In this document: positions 15,061 to 24,695 of the stretch, piece by piece | Position numbering within the stretch: position 1 is the first letter of the stretch | Layout: the number at the start of each line of letters is the position of its first letter | Origin: an uncultured Bacilli bacterium | GTDB lineage: Bacteria > Bacillota_I > Bacilli_A > RF39 > UBA660 | DNA length: 45,541 nt | Direction of reading: 5' to 3' | Assembly (NCBI GenBank): GCA_944331815.1 | Contig: CALVIQ010000014.1 | Coordinates: 1-45,541, forward strand | Translations under genes and position numbers: made by a program | The notes under the pieces: model-generated | Databases searched by the model: none | Seen by the model: only the letters and a program-made list of their open reading frames with translations | Told to the model about the DNA's origin: nothing

Positions 15061-18000
15061 ATGAAAAAAAAGTATTTAATTATAATATTAGCTTTAATTA
15101 GTTTAGTAATTTATTTTGGTAAGGCAAATGCTGCTACTGATATTACTAGTTTACCTTCTGGAGTAGGTACAGCAGCAGATAGTAATTATTATTGGCCAGT
15201 TTTTAATTCTAATGTGATTAAAGGAATGAGAGTAACACTTTTAAAAACAGATGGTACACAAATAGGAAATTCTTATAATATAATTGGATTAAGTGATCAC
15301 TATGATACTCTATATAATTCAGAAAATTATGTTGTTCTTGGAACAGGATGTAGTAAAGTACAATATTTAAAAGGTAAAGCTGGTTGTGATATTTATAGTA
15401 AAATTACAAAATCTGGTGTAGGTAATCCTTGGAAAAATTTTAATAGTAAAATGAATTCAGCATCAAATTTAAGCAGCTATTTTTCATACTTTAATGTCCC
15501 TTTACAATCATATATCGAACAATGGAAATTAGATGATATATGGCAATGGGCAGATACGACAAAATTGAATTTGATGGATGATAGGATAAAAAATTTATAT
15601 AAAGAATTATTTGGATTATCTGATTCTTATATAAATGAAATTGCATCTAATGTAGATTTACTCAACGACTTATGGATTTCTGTTGAACCAATTACAATGA
15701 TAAAATATGCTGGTACTATGTATGTTGGAACTAGTTATGAATTAGGCCATTTAGGATATGTAAATTGGAAAGCTGTAAATTCAGTTATGGGAAGAGTTTT
15801 ACCTTGTGCGGCTTTAACAACGGGTTCAATTATTCAAAAATTTCCTGATGCGCCTGGCGTAGCAAGTGGAAGCTATTTTGATGGTACTTTAAAAATTGTA
15901 GATATTAATGAAACTGCATCATATAATGAAACAACTAGTTTAGGTAATGTTTGTGCTAAAAATAAAGGTGGAAATGGTTCGGATATTTTAGCAGAACGAT
16001 ATGTAACCGGTAATTCTGGTGCAGGAATTGGTTTGATTTACTTTAGAGATACATTCACAATTGGTGTAACATGTGCTGAAGTAAATAGTGGTATTAGTAA
16101 TTATAATAATTTTATTAAAACTTTATCTACAACATATAAGTCTGGTGGAATTAATGCTTTATATCAATTACCTGAAGTTAAAAATGGAATAAAATATACA
16201 TATAATGGTCAACAAAAAGTTGTAGATAGTCAATGGTATATTAATGAGTGTACTTGTTATGGAGCTTATGATGCATATAAGCAATCAAGTAATACAGATT
16301 TATATAAATTACCGACTGCTGATATAAAAACAATTTTTAATGATAAAGCAACTATATTTACAAATTTTGTTAATAATTTTAAACAATATGTTACAAATAA
16401 GCAAAATACGGATCCAAATTCAGTAGGAAGTGTAACTGAATGGAATTACAATAAATATGAAAGACTTGCTTGTGGTCACACTGAAGGAATTTGTCAAGAT
16501 GTTGATTTTGCTAATGCAAATCTAACCAATCCTTATGAAAATGTTACTTGTGATACAACATCAACTGGATGGAATTGGTCAGATGATACCGAATGCTTAG
16601 AAAACAAATATAGTAATCAAATAAAAATAGATTATTTTAATGAAAATTGTAAAAATTTACCACTATATTTAGATAGTAAATTTACAGATGCATTTATTTC
16701 AAGTAATGAAGATACATATAATAAATGCTTTCAAATATATCAAGAATATAAAGATGGTCCACTTTGGACTGTTGATACATATCAAGAAAGTGGATGTGTT
16801 TCAAGTGATAATGTCGATAAAGATAAGTTGAAATACAATTGTACTCCTATTTATAATGTTGGTACATGTATTGATGGTGAAAATATTTACTATAATGATT
16901 TTTCTTCTGAATTAAATGAAGAAGATTATTGGAAATATTGTGTTTTTAGTGATAATCAAGCAAGTTATGATATAAATCCTCATAAATTTTCTGATAAGAC
17001 AGAAACTCTTACATATTATGATGAAAATATAAGTTCTGATTACTGTGAAGTTTATTGTGTTGAAAATTTAACTGGAGCATTTAATTCTGATACTATTAAT
17101 GTAAAAGCAGGACAATATTTTGTTTGGGGCGGCCATAATATAAGTGGTAATAGAACTTGTAGAACTAAATCAATTGAATGGGATGAATTTGAATCTGATT
17201 TAAAGGAAATGAATGACAAAATAGAGAAAGCATTCAATGAATACTTAGTTGCAAGAGATCAACAAAATAGTATTACTTATTCTGGAGGTGATAAAACAAC
17301 ATCTGAAACAGAATGTAGTATATGTACAGAAATAAATCCTGATTATCCTTGTAAAGAAGATGATAAAAATAATAATAATCAAAATAATGCTCAAGGTAAT
17401 CAACAAAATAATAATTGTGACACCCAATGTTTAGAATACGAATATTATAAACCATATTATACATCTTGGGACTCTGCTCAATATGGAAATGGTTCGACAG
17501 CTGCTAGTGGTACAGGTGGTAGTAGTTCGTCATGTAGTAATTATCCAAGTGTTGATTTTGAAGTTGAAAAGAAAAAAAAGGAATATCAAGATATTGTAAA
17601 TGAAGCTAAACGAATATATAATGAAATGCTAAAATGTTATAATGCTGATAAGAGTTCGACTTGGGTTAATTCATCATCTACAGGAACTGCTGGTTCATCA
17701 TGGGATCAATGGTTATATAGTTCCAATAATGTTGATCCAAAAGCTTATGTAAATTTTGAATATAAAATAAATGGTATTAGTGGTTTATATAAAGTAGAAA
17801 ATGAATTAATGAATAAAGAAATAACTTTTACTGATACACAAAACATAAACGATTGTCGTAATGTTATTGGTGGAATTGAGGTTTTAACAAGTTGTGATAG
17901 TTCAACTAATAGTTGTACAAGAGAAAACTTAAGTATTAAAAAATGTACTGACGTTAAAATGTCAAAAGGAGTCAATATTAAATTTACGATGCCTGATGGT

Positions 18001-18831
18001 ATTTATCAATTTATAGGTAAAGATAATCATGTTTCTTATAATGCTGATCAAATAGAAGCAATAAAACAACAATATCTTTCACAAGGCAAAACATTTAATT
18101 ATATTTATTTAGGATTTAGTAATTTTCCTATAGAATATAAAACACCAGATGGTTTATATGGAGAACAATATGACAATGGTTTATTATCAATTACTTATGA
18201 AGATTTAGGATATAAATTGCCAAATAAAGTTACAGCTGTTGATACAATTTTAAAAACAATTGAATCAACAAAATATGGAAAGTGGAGTTGTGATTTTGAA
18301 GTATCTTCTGAATTAATACCTGAAAAACCAGAAAATCCTGATGGTGGAGGAGGAAGTTCTAAAGAAGGAGACATCAACTTAATATATAGACCAATTGATT
18401 TATATAATCCATTTCCTGATATAGATGCGGGAGGAAGAAATACAGGTAGTAATTGGTGCTATGGATTTGATAATAGAAATGATTGTTCTAATACAAATCA
18501 AATTGTTGATAAATATATTTTAAACAATAGAGGTGTAGAAGGACATGAAATTTATTCTGAAGAACCTATGTATACATTTATTTTAACTCCATCAATTATA
18601 AAAGAAATAAGAGATTATAATAACAATAATTCATATGCTGATTATGCTGGAAGTTTAAATAATGAAACATATGATTTCAAATGTAATTCTAATACTGGTA
18701 AAACTTGTATTAGTGAATATTTAACTCATATAATTGAAATAACAGAAGCAAAAAATCAACCTGGAACTTGTGTTGATGATAAGTATAGAACATATAATGA
18801 TCCAGATAATTTTGATGCATGTAGATATTAA
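15061..18831 (+). CDS. Giant cysteine-rich secreted protein of unknown function
   Basis: 1256 residues with a signal peptide (1-24, ending KANA). The mature part carries about 38 cysteines, spread through the protein and often in pairs such as CTC, CEVYC, CSIC and CDTQC, so many disulfides are likely outside the cell. Segments: a folded region about 25-480; a cysteine-rich middle; helical coiled stretches near 707-735 and 833-862; an Asn/Gln-rich linker near 765-785; a Gly-rich linker near 1090; and a C-terminal module from about 1103 (LIYRPIDLYNPFPD, NWCYGFDNRNDC, YTFILTPSIIKEIRDYN). No LPxTG motif and no C-terminal membrane anchor. Single-gene unit with its own promoter and terminator. I recognise no family; surface or appendage function is a guess from composition. 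Confidence 0.8.
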   Translation: MKKKYLIIILALISLVIYFGKANAATDITSLPSGVGTAADSNYYWPVFNSNVIKGMRVTLLKTDGTQIGNSYNIIGLSDHYDTLYNSENYVVLGTGCSKVQYLKGKAGCDIYSKITKSGVGNPWKNFNSKMNSASNLSSYFSYFNVPLQSYIEQWKLDDIWQWADTTKLNLMDDRIKNLYKELFGLSDSYINEIASNVDLLNDLWISVEPITMIKYAGTMYVGTSYELGHLGYVNWKAVNSVMGRVLPCAALTTGSIIQKFPDAPGVASGSYFDGTLKIVDINETASYNETTSLGNVCAKNKGGNGSDILAERYVTGNSGAGIGLIYFRDTFTIGVTCAEVNSGISNYNNFIKTLSTTYKSGGINALYQLPEVKNGIKYTYNGQQKVVDSQWYINECTCYGAYDAYKQSSNTDLYKLPTADIKTIFNDKATIFTNFVNNFKQYVTNKQNTDPNSVGSVTEWNYNKYERLACGHTEGICQDVDFANANLTNPYENVTCDTTSTGWNWSDDTECLENKYSNQIKIDYFNENCKNLPLYLDSKFTDAFISSNEDTYNKCFQIYQEYKDGPLWTVDTYQESGCVSSDNVDKDKLKYNCTPIYNVGTCIDGENIYYNDFSSELNEEDYWKYCVFSDNQASYDINPHKFSDKTETLTYYDENISSDYCEVYCVENLTGAFNSDTINVKAGQYFVWGGHNISGNRTCRTKSIEWDEFESDLKEMNDKIEKAFNEYLVARDQQNSITYSGGDKTTSETECSICTEINPDYPCKEDDKNNNNQNNAQGNQQNNNCDTQCLEYEYYKPYYTSWDSAQYGNGSTAASGTGGSSSSCSNYPSVDFEVEKKKKEYQDIVNEAKRIYNEMLKCYNADKSSTWVNSSSTGTAGSSWDQWLYSSNNVDPKAYVNFEYKINGISGLYKVENELMNKEITFTDTQNINDCRNVIGGIEVLTSCDSSTNSCTRENLSIKKCTDVKMSKGVNIKFTMPDGIYQFIGKDNHVSYNADQIEAIKQQYLSQGKTFNYIYLGFSNFPIEYKTPDGLYGEQYDNGLLSITYEDLGYKLPNKVTAVDTILKTIESTKYGKWSCDFEVSSELIPEKPENPDGGGGSSKEGDINLIYRPIDLYNPFPDIDAGGRNTGSNWCYGFDNRNDCSNTNQIVDKYILNNRGVEGHEIYSEEPMYTFILTPSIIKEIRDYNNNNSYADYAGSLNNETYDFKCNSNTGKTCISEYLTHIIEITEAKNQPGTCVDDKYRTYNDPDNFDACRY

Positions 18832-18867
18832 AAAAGTATTGGTAATAATTAACCAATACTTTTTTTA
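18832..18867 (+). terminator. Terminator of the large secreted-protein gene
   Basis: AGTATTGGT / ACCAATACT inverted repeat with a short AT loop, flanked by A-run and T-run (seven Ts). Confidence 0.88.
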
Positions 18868-18891
18868 TAAAAAAATACCTAAATTGGTATT
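18866..18891 (-). terminator. Terminator of rpmB
   Basis: On the minus strand AATACC / GGTATT with loop AATTTA, followed by a run of Ts; it starts at the rpmB stop codon. Confidence 0.75.
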
Positions 18892-19060
18892 AAGCAGCTT
18901 TATTTAATGTTCTTAATTCTCTAGCACTCATTCTTACTGTTTGACCATTATCTAATGTTACTTTTTGTAAATTTGGTTTTCTTGAATGCTTAGTAGCTTT
19001 GCATGAATGAGATCTTAAATTACCAGTTAAAGGTTTTTTGCTTGTTATTTTTTTAGCCAT
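18890..19060 (-). CDS. rpmB: 50S ribosomal protein L28
   Basis: 56 residues. Translation reads MAKKITSKKPLTGNLRSHSC..., then KATKHSRKPNLQKVTL and VRMSARELRTLNKAA. The features TGNxRSHSxxATK, PNLQKV and V(R/K)xSARxLRTL are diagnostic of L28. The ATG at 19060 follows AAGGAGG by a good distance. The zinc-binding cysteine pairs found in some L28 proteins are absent. Stands alone on the minus strand between two plus-strand genes, as is common for rpmB. Confidence 0.94.
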   Translation of the reverse strand: MAKKITSKKPLTGNLRSHSCKATKHSRKPNLQKVTLDNGQTVRMSARELRTLNKAA

Positions 19061-19174
19061 ATTATTCCTCCTTGTTTTCTTTGCTATTACATTTTACTAT
19101 AATATTTTAAATAAGTCAAATATTTCTTTTAAAAATATATAAAATATAGTAAAATATTTATGGGAGATGATATT

Positions 19175-22000
19175 ATGGGACCTCTTTATATAAAAACAGA
19201 CAATAGTTTATTAAGTAGTTTAATAAAAATAGACGATTTAATAAATTATGCATTAAAAAATAATATAAAAGTTTTGACTATAACTGATGATTCAATGTAT
19301 GGTTGTTTGGAATTTTACATAAAGTGTAAGAAGAATAATATCAAACCTATAATAGGATTAGAAATAAATAATATTGTTTTATATGCTATTAATTATAATG
19401 GTTATAAAAATTTAATAAAGTTAAGTACAATTAAGTCTAAAGATATTGTTGATATAAAAATATTAAGAAAATATAGTGATAATTTAATATGTATTGTTCC
19501 GTATAATAATCTAAATAATTATGATGATTATAAATTTTATAAATACTTATATAAAGGATATACTAATCTAGATGAAAAGAGAAGTTTAGAAGGTAAATTA
19601 GTATATTTAAATGAAGTATTGTATTTAGAAGAAAAAGATAAAGAATATTTGAAATATTTATATGCTATAAAAAAAGGGATTGTAATAAATGAAATAAGTA
19701 TAAATAAACATGATAATCATTTATTAAATTATCAATTATATTTAGATGATTGCAATGAAGAAATAATTGATTTATGTAATTTAGAATTACCATTAAAACA
19801 AGATTTATTACCTATATATGATTGTCCAAATGATTTAGATAGTTATTCTTATTTAAAACAATTAGTTATAGAGGGATTAAAAAAAATATTTGGTAATAAA
19901 GTAAATAAAATATATTTAGAAAGATTAAAATATGAATTAAATATAATAAATAAAATGGGGTTTTGTAATTATTTTTTAGTTGTTTGGGATTATGTTAAAT
20001 ATGCAAAAGAAAATGGTATATTGGTAGGCCCTGGGAGAGGAAGTGCAGCAGGATCTTTAGTTTCTTATTGTTTAGGAATAACTACTATAGATCCAATAAA
20101 ATATAATTTATTATTTGAAAGATTTTTAAATCCTGAAAGAATTAGTATGCCTGATATTGATATTGATTTTGAATATACTAAAAGAGATGAAGTTATAAAT
20201 TATTGTATTAATAAATATGGAATTAAGAAAGTATCCCCAATTATTACATTTGGTACGTTAGGTAGTAAACAAGTAATAAGAGATGTTGGTAAAGTTTTGA
20301 ATATAGATTCTAATATTATCGATAAAATAGCTAGATTATTAGATCCTAAATTGAGTTTATATGATAATTATCCTAAAGTAAAAAATTATTTAAATACTAA
20401 TGATTTAAAACAATTATATAAAATTTCTTTAAAACTAGAAGGTTTAAAAAGACATACTTCAATTCATGCAGCAGGAGTTGTTATGTCAAAGTATGATTTA
20501 GATGAAATAATTCCTTTAACTTATCATGATAATTTATATATAACAAGTTATTCGATGGAATATTTAGAAGACATTGGTTTGTTAAAAATGGATTTCTTAG
20601 CTTTAAAAAATTTAACTTTAATAAATAACATTTTAAAAGAAATTAATTTAAAAATTGATGAAATTCCAATTAATGATAATAAAGCTATTGAAATATTTAA
20701 TAAAGCTGATACAATTGGTATATTTCAATTTGAATCAAGTGGCATGATTAATTTTATTAGTAAATTTAAAATAAGCAATTTTGATGATATAGTAGCTGCT
20801 ATTGCTTTATTTAGACCTGGCCCTATGAATAATATTGATAGTTATATTAGAAGAAAAAATAATTTAGAAAAAATTGATTATATTACTGATAGTTTAATAC
20901 CTATTTTAAAAAATACATACGGAATTATTATTTATCAAGAACAAATAATGCAAATTGCTAATATAATGGCTAATTACTCTTTAGCAGAGGCTGATTTATT
21001 AAGAAAAGCAATGAGCAAAAAGAAAGAAGATATTTTATTAAAAGAAAAAGATAAATTTATTAATCAAAGCATTTTAAATGGATATGATAAAGATATAGCT
21101 ACTAAAATATATGATTTAATTTTAAAATTTGCTTCATATGGTTTTAATAAAGCTCATTCAGTTTCATATGCAATGATAGCATATAAAATGGCATATTTAA
21201 AAGCTAATTACTATAATGTATTCATGAAACATTTATTATCTATGGTTATAGGTAGTGAAATAAAAACTAGAGAATATATTAACATTTGTAAAATTAATAT
21301 TTTGAAACCTGATATTAATATTAGTGAATTAGATTATATAATTAATAATGGTAATATAGTTTATCCATTAACAAATATTAAAAGTATAGGTTTATCTGTG
21401 GCATCTTCAATAATAAAAGAGAGAAAAAAAGCTAAATTTAGAGATATATTTGATTTTGTTTCAAGAACCAATTTAAATAAAAATACTCTAGAAATATTAA
21501 ATAAGGCAGGATGTTTTGAAAAATTTATAAATCAAAAAACATTTGATAGTAACATTGATTTGTTAGTTAATTATAGTGAATTAGGTGGCTTATTAGAAGA
21601 TACTTTAAAACCTGAATTAATAAATATGCAAGAGTATAATAAACAAGAATTATTAAAAAGAGAAATTGAAGTTTTTGGAACATATTTAAGTGATCATCCC
21701 GTTACTAATTTAAAAAACAAATACAAAGCTGTTAATTTAATAGATATAAATAAATATTATAATAAAAATGTCATTACAATTATCTTTATAGAAAAAGTAA
21801 AAAAAGTAAAAACTAAAAATAACAATGATATGTATTTTATAACCGGCAGTGATGAAACAAATAATTTGGAATTTATTTTGTTTTCTGATAAAATTTATGA
21901 TATAATTATAGGTAGTATATATATAGTTGAAGGCATAGTTGAAAAAAGATTTGATAAATATCAAATAGTAATAAAAAAAATGAAAAAAATACAAAATTAA
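19175..22000 (+). CDS. dnaE: DNA polymerase III alpha subunit, DnaE type
   Basis: 941 residues from ATG 19175 (GGGAGATGAT precedes it; an ATG at 19160 overlaps that site). Order: PHP domain (about 1-200), polymerase palm with GPGRGSAAGSLVSY and the catalytic aspartates in MPDIDIDFE, KRHTSIHAAGVV, LFRPGPMNNIDSYI, YGIIIYQEQIMQIA, FNKAHSVSYAMIAYKMAYLKANY, helix-hairpin-helix, and a C-terminal OB fold (about 870-935). It is short for DnaE and the PHP histidines are lost (TITDDSMYG in place of a TDHGN-like motif), so no metal-dependent PHP activity is expected. In Firmicutes DnaE extends primers beside PolC, which is not in this window. Confidence 0.95.
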   Translation: MGPLYIKTDNSLLSSLIKIDDLINYALKNNIKVLTITDDSMYGCLEFYIKCKKNNIKPIIGLEINNIVLYAINYNGYKNLIKLSTIKSKDIVDIKILRKYSDNLICIVPYNNLNNYDDYKFYKYLYKGYTNLDEKRSLEGKLVYLNEVLYLEEKDKEYLKYLYAIKKGIVINEISINKHDNHLLNYQLYLDDCNEEIIDLCNLELPLKQDLLPIYDCPNDLDSYSYLKQLVIEGLKKIFGNKVNKIYLERLKYELNIINKMGFCNYFLVVWDYVKYAKENGILVGPGRGSAAGSLVSYCLGITTIDPIKYNLLFERFLNPERISMPDIDIDFEYTKRDEVINYCINKYGIKKVSPIITFGTLGSKQVIRDVGKVLNIDSNIIDKIARLLDPKLSLYDNYPKVKNYLNTNDLKQLYKISLKLEGLKRHTSIHAAGVVMSKYDLDEIIPLTYHDNLYITSYSMEYLEDIGLLKMDFLALKNLTLINNILKEINLKIDEIPINDNKAIEIFNKADTIGIFQFESSGMINFISKFKISNFDDIVAAIALFRPGPMNNIDSYIRRKNNLEKIDYITDSLIPILKNTYGIIIYQEQIMQIANIMANYSLAEADLLRKAMSKKKEDILLKEKDKFINQSILNGYDKDIATKIYDLILKFASYGFNKAHSVSYAMIAYKMAYLKANYYNVFMKHLLSMVIGSEIKTREYINICKINILKPDINISELDYIINNGNIVYPLTNIKSIGLSVASSIIKERKKAKFRDIFDFVSRTNLNKNTLEILNKAGCFEKFINQKTFDSNIDLLVNYSELGGLLEDTLKPELINMQEYNKQELLKREIEVFGTYLSDHPVTNLKNKYKAVNLIDINKYYNKNVITIIFIEKVKKVKTKNNNDMYFITGSDETNNLEFILFSDKIYDIIIGSIYIVEGIVEKRFDKYQIVIKKMKKIQN

Positions 22001-22046
22001 TATACTATATATTTTATCAAAAATTTATAAATAGTTAGGAGATTGT

Positions 22047-22415
22047 ATGAAAAATAAATTAACAAAAGCTGGATTTACATTAGCAGAATTATTAGGAATT
22101 ATTATTATTTTGGCAGTTATAGCATTAATATCAATTACATCTATTACAAATATAATGAAAGAAAATAAAGAAGATTTATATAATATTCAAATTGATAATA
22201 TTATAGTAGGAGCAAAAACTTGGGCAAGTAGTCATGTTTTTGAATTGCCAGAAAATGATGGTGAATCAATTACTTTAACTTTAGAACAATTAAAACAAGC
22301 AGGATTCGTTGAAGATGACATAACTAATCCTAAAACAAATGAATTATTTAGTAATGATTTACAAGTAAAAATAACAAAAGTTGATAATAATTATAAATAT
22401 GAAGTTATCGAATAA
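22047..22415 (+). CDS. Type IV pilin-like (competence pseudopilin) protein
   Basis: 122 residues. A prepilin signal KAGFTLAELLGIIIILAVIALISI places cleavage between Gly9 and Phe10 with Glu at mature position 5, followed by the usual hydrophobic helix (about 10-32). The globular part is short and resembles ComGC/GspG-like pseudopilins in size. No assembly ATPase, platform protein or peptidase is encoded nearby, so the machinery must be elsewhere; comEA and comEC in this window make a DNA-uptake role plausible. ATG after TAGGAG. Confidence 0.82.
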   Translation: MKNKLTKAGFTLAELLGIIIILAVIALISITSITNIMKENKEDLYNIQIDNIIVGAKTWASSHVFELPENDGESITLTLEQLKQAGFVEDDITNPKTNELFSNDLQVKITKVDNNYKYEVIE

Positions 22416-22435
22416 AATATAATTAGAGGTGATGT

Positions 22436-23158
22436 ATGAATATTTTAGATATTTTGATTATAATTTTTATATTGTTTGGTGCTGTTTTAGGATTTAAAAG
22501 AGGTTTTACAAAAGAAGTTGTTGAAGCAATTGGATTTGTAGTTGTGGTAATTGTTGCATATTTTTTAAAAAATCCATTATCTGTAATTATGTATGAATAT
22601 TTACCTTTCTTTAAATTTGGATTATTGAAAAATATTGAAATACTTAATATATTAATTTATGAAGCACTTGCTTTTATTATATGTATAATAATTTTGTCGT
22701 TAGTATTAAAAGTATTATTAATGGTCACAACTATATTTGAAAAAATAGTTAATGCTACAATTATATTAAGTTTACCATCTAAAATAGCAGGAGCTATAGT
22801 AGGTATATTATATCATTATGTTTTTGCTTTTATTATTTTATATGTTATATCATTAATTTTTTATGATATAGATTTTATAGATAACTCAAAATATAAAGAT
22901 AAAATATTAAATAATACCCCAATATTATCATCATTTGCTGATAAAAGCGTAAATGTTATAAATGAGTTTATAGTTTTAAAAGATAATTATAGTGATAAAA
23001 CAATTAGTGAAAGTGAATTTAATTATCAAGCTATTGAATTATTTTTAAAGTACGAAATAATTACACCGGAATCATTAAAAAAATTAATAGATGAAGGTAA
23101 AATAGAACCATTTGATAATTATGGAGATTTAATAAGAACTTATAAAGGAGAAATTTGA
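22436..23158 (+). CDS. cvpA: CvpA family membrane protein
   Basis: 240 residues. N-terminal LDILIIIFILFGAVLGFKRGFTKEVVEAIGFVVVVIVAYFL matches the CvpA signature (GxxxGFxRGF). Four membrane segments lie in about residues 3-145, followed by a soluble tail (145-240) with helical repeats. CvpA proteins are linked to colicin V production in enterobacteria and to envelope or septation roles elsewhere; the function here is unknown. Its TGA stop lies 1 base before the trxA ATG, so the two are coupled. Confidence 0.85.
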   Translation: MNILDILIIIFILFGAVLGFKRGFTKEVVEAIGFVVVVIVAYFLKNPLSVIMYEYLPFFKFGLLKNIEILNILIYEALAFIICIIILSLVLKVLLMVTTIFEKIVNATIILSLPSKIAGAIVGILYHYVFAFIILYVISLIFYDIDFIDNSKYKDKILNNTPILSSFADKSVNVINEFIVLKDNYSDKTISESEFNYQAIELFLKYEIITPESLKKLIDEGKIEPFDNYGDLIRTYKGEI

Positions 23159-23159
23159 T

Positions 23160-23465
23160 ATGGAAATAAAAAATGAAAATGAATTTAATGAAACAATTAA
23201 TAGTGAATATGCTTTAGTAGATTTTTTTGCTACTTGGTGTGGTCCTTGTAAAATGATAGGACCTGTATTAGAAAGTGTTTCATCTAACCGTGATAATATT
23301 AAAATTATAAAAGTTGATGTTGATAAATTTGAGTCATTAGCTAGAACATATGGTGTTATGTCTATTCCAACACTTATTTTATTTAAAAACGGCCAAGTTA
23401 TTGATAAAAAAGTTGGTTTTTTGGCTGAACCATTATTAAATGAATGGATAAATAATAATAAATAA
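23160..23465 (+). CDS. trxA: Thioredoxin
   Basis: 101 residues; general cytoplasmic disulfide reductase. Active site WCGPC at residues 26-30, within ALVDFFATWCGPCKMIGPVLE. The cis-proline loop is SIPTLILFKNGQ and the end KKVGFLAEPLLNEWI is typical. No signal peptide, so it does not serve the cysteine-rich secreted protein directly. AAAGGAG lies at the end of cvpA. Confidence 0.96.
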   Translation: MEIKNENEFNETINSEYALVDFFATWCGPCKMIGPVLESVSSNRDNIKIIKVDVDKFESLARTYGVMSIPTLILFKNGQVIDKKVGFLAEPLLNEWINNNK

Positions 23466-23466
23466 A

Positions 23467-24162
23467 ATGCAAAGATATTTTTCAAATTTAAAAAAAGATA
23501 ATTTTTTAGTTCTTTCAAAAGAAGATTTATATCATATAAAAACTGTTATGCGAATGAAAGAAGATTATATAGAAGTTGTTTATCAAAATAAATTATATAT
23601 ATGCAAATTAGACAAAAATTATAATGCAGTTATAGATAAAATGATAGAAGAAAAAAATAAAAAAAATCATAAATTTATACTATGTGTACCACTTTTACAA
23701 GAACAAAAAATGTCTTTTGTTTTACAAAAAGCAACAGAATTAGGAGTAGATGAAATAGTACCAATTTTAACTACTAGGAGTATGGTTAAAATAGATGGTA
23801 AAGAAACAAAAAAAATAGAAAGATGGAATAAAATTTGCAAAGAAGCAAGTGAACAATCAAAAAGATTAGATATTCCTTTTGTTTCAAATGTAAAAAAAAT
23901 AGAACAATTAAATTATAATGGATTAAAAATAGTTTGTAGCACAAAAGAAAAAAATAATACAATAAAAAAAGTATTAAAAAATAATTTAAAATGTGATACA
24001 ATTGTTATGGTGATAGGACCCGAAGGTGGTTTAACTGAAAAAGAAGAAGAAAATTTAAAAAATATGGGATTTGAATTAGTTACTTTAGGAAAAAATATAT
24101 TAAGAGTTGAAACTGTTCCCATTTATTTATTGAGCATTTTAAATTATGAATTAATGGAGTGA
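23467..24162 (+). CDS. rsmE: 16S rRNA (uracil1498-N3)-methyltransferase
   Basis: 231 residues, SPOUT family. N-terminal PUA-like part (MQRYFSNLKKDNFLVLSKEDLYHIKTVMRMKEDY with the recognisable H-I-x-x-VMRMK motif). The catalytic knot has QKATELGVDEIVPILTTRS (about 84-102), KEASEQSKRLDIP (about 127-139), VIGPEGGLTEKEE (about 183-195) and LGKNILRVETVPI (about 208-220). Starts right after the trxA stop without a clear ribosome binding site, suggesting coupling. rsmE next to mtaB matches the yqeU-yqeV order of Bacillus. Confidence 0.94.
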   Translation: MQRYFSNLKKDNFLVLSKEDLYHIKTVMRMKEDYIEVVYQNKLYICKLDKNYNAVIDKMIEEKNKKNHKFILCVPLLQEQKMSFVLQKATELGVDEIVPILTTRSMVKIDGKETKKIERWNKICKEASEQSKRLDIPFVSNVKKIEQLNYNGLKIVCSTKEKNNTIKKVLKNNLKCDTIVMVIGPEGGLTEKEEENLKNMGFELVTLGKNILRVETVPIYLLSILNYELME

Positions 24163-24167
24163 TGTTT

Positions 24168-24695
24168 ATGGATACAATTATTGAAAATATAATACAATAC
24201 AAATATGTTTTTATAATTGCTTTTTCTTTAATATTATTAATTGTAGTTTTGTTAATAATTTTAAAACCAAAAAAAATTAAACCAATTGAAACAACAATTG
24301 ATGATGTTAAAGAAGAAAAAAGTGATATTGAAAAAGTTATAGAGGCATTAGAAGAAAATAAAGATGAAAGAACTATGACTACTTTTGAGGAAGAACAAGA
24401 GGCAAATGCTATAATAAGTTACCAAGAATTAGTAAAAGCTGTTCAAGAAAAAAAATTACAAATGACTGAACCAATAAAAAAAGTAGAACCTGAAATACCT
24501 CAAGAATTATTAAATATTGAAGAAATAGAACAACCAGATAATAAAGTGATTGATAATGTAAACTTAGAAATAAAAACTGAAGAAGAAAAAGAACAAAAAT
24601 TTAAAAATAGTGAATTTATATCACCAGTGTTTGGTAAAGATAGTAACAATGATAAGTTTTTAAAGGATTTAAAAGATTTTAGAAATAATTTATGA
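24168..24695 (+). CDS. Membrane-anchored acidic protein with an ISPVFG motif
   Basis: 175 residues from ATG 24168 (GGAGTGATG precedes it; it overlaps the rsmE end). One membrane helix (about 13-35) followed by a long cytoplasmic acidic, partly helical tail with TTFEEEQEANAIISYQELVKAVQEKK (about 66-92) and, near the end, EFISPVFGKDSNNDKFLKDLKDFRNNL. The ISPVFG piece resembles the ISPVYG segment of the protein at 8115-8747. Function unknown; the layout suggests a membrane-tethered scaffold with short binding motifs. Its stop overlaps the mtaB start (ATGA). Confidence 0.72.
   Translation: MDTIIENIIQYKYVFIIAFSLILLIVVLLIILKPKKIKPIETTIDDVKEEKSDIEKVIEALEENKDERTMTTFEEEQEANAIISYQELVKAVQEKKLQMTEPIKKVEPEIPQELLNIEEIEQPDNKVIDNVNLEIKTEEEKEQKFKNSEFISPVFGKDSNNDKFLKDLKDFRNNL

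Noticed and set aside
17052..18377. Several 60-76 codon minus-strand frames inside the giant gene
   Set aside because: Low-complexity shadows of an AT-rich coding strand without start signals.
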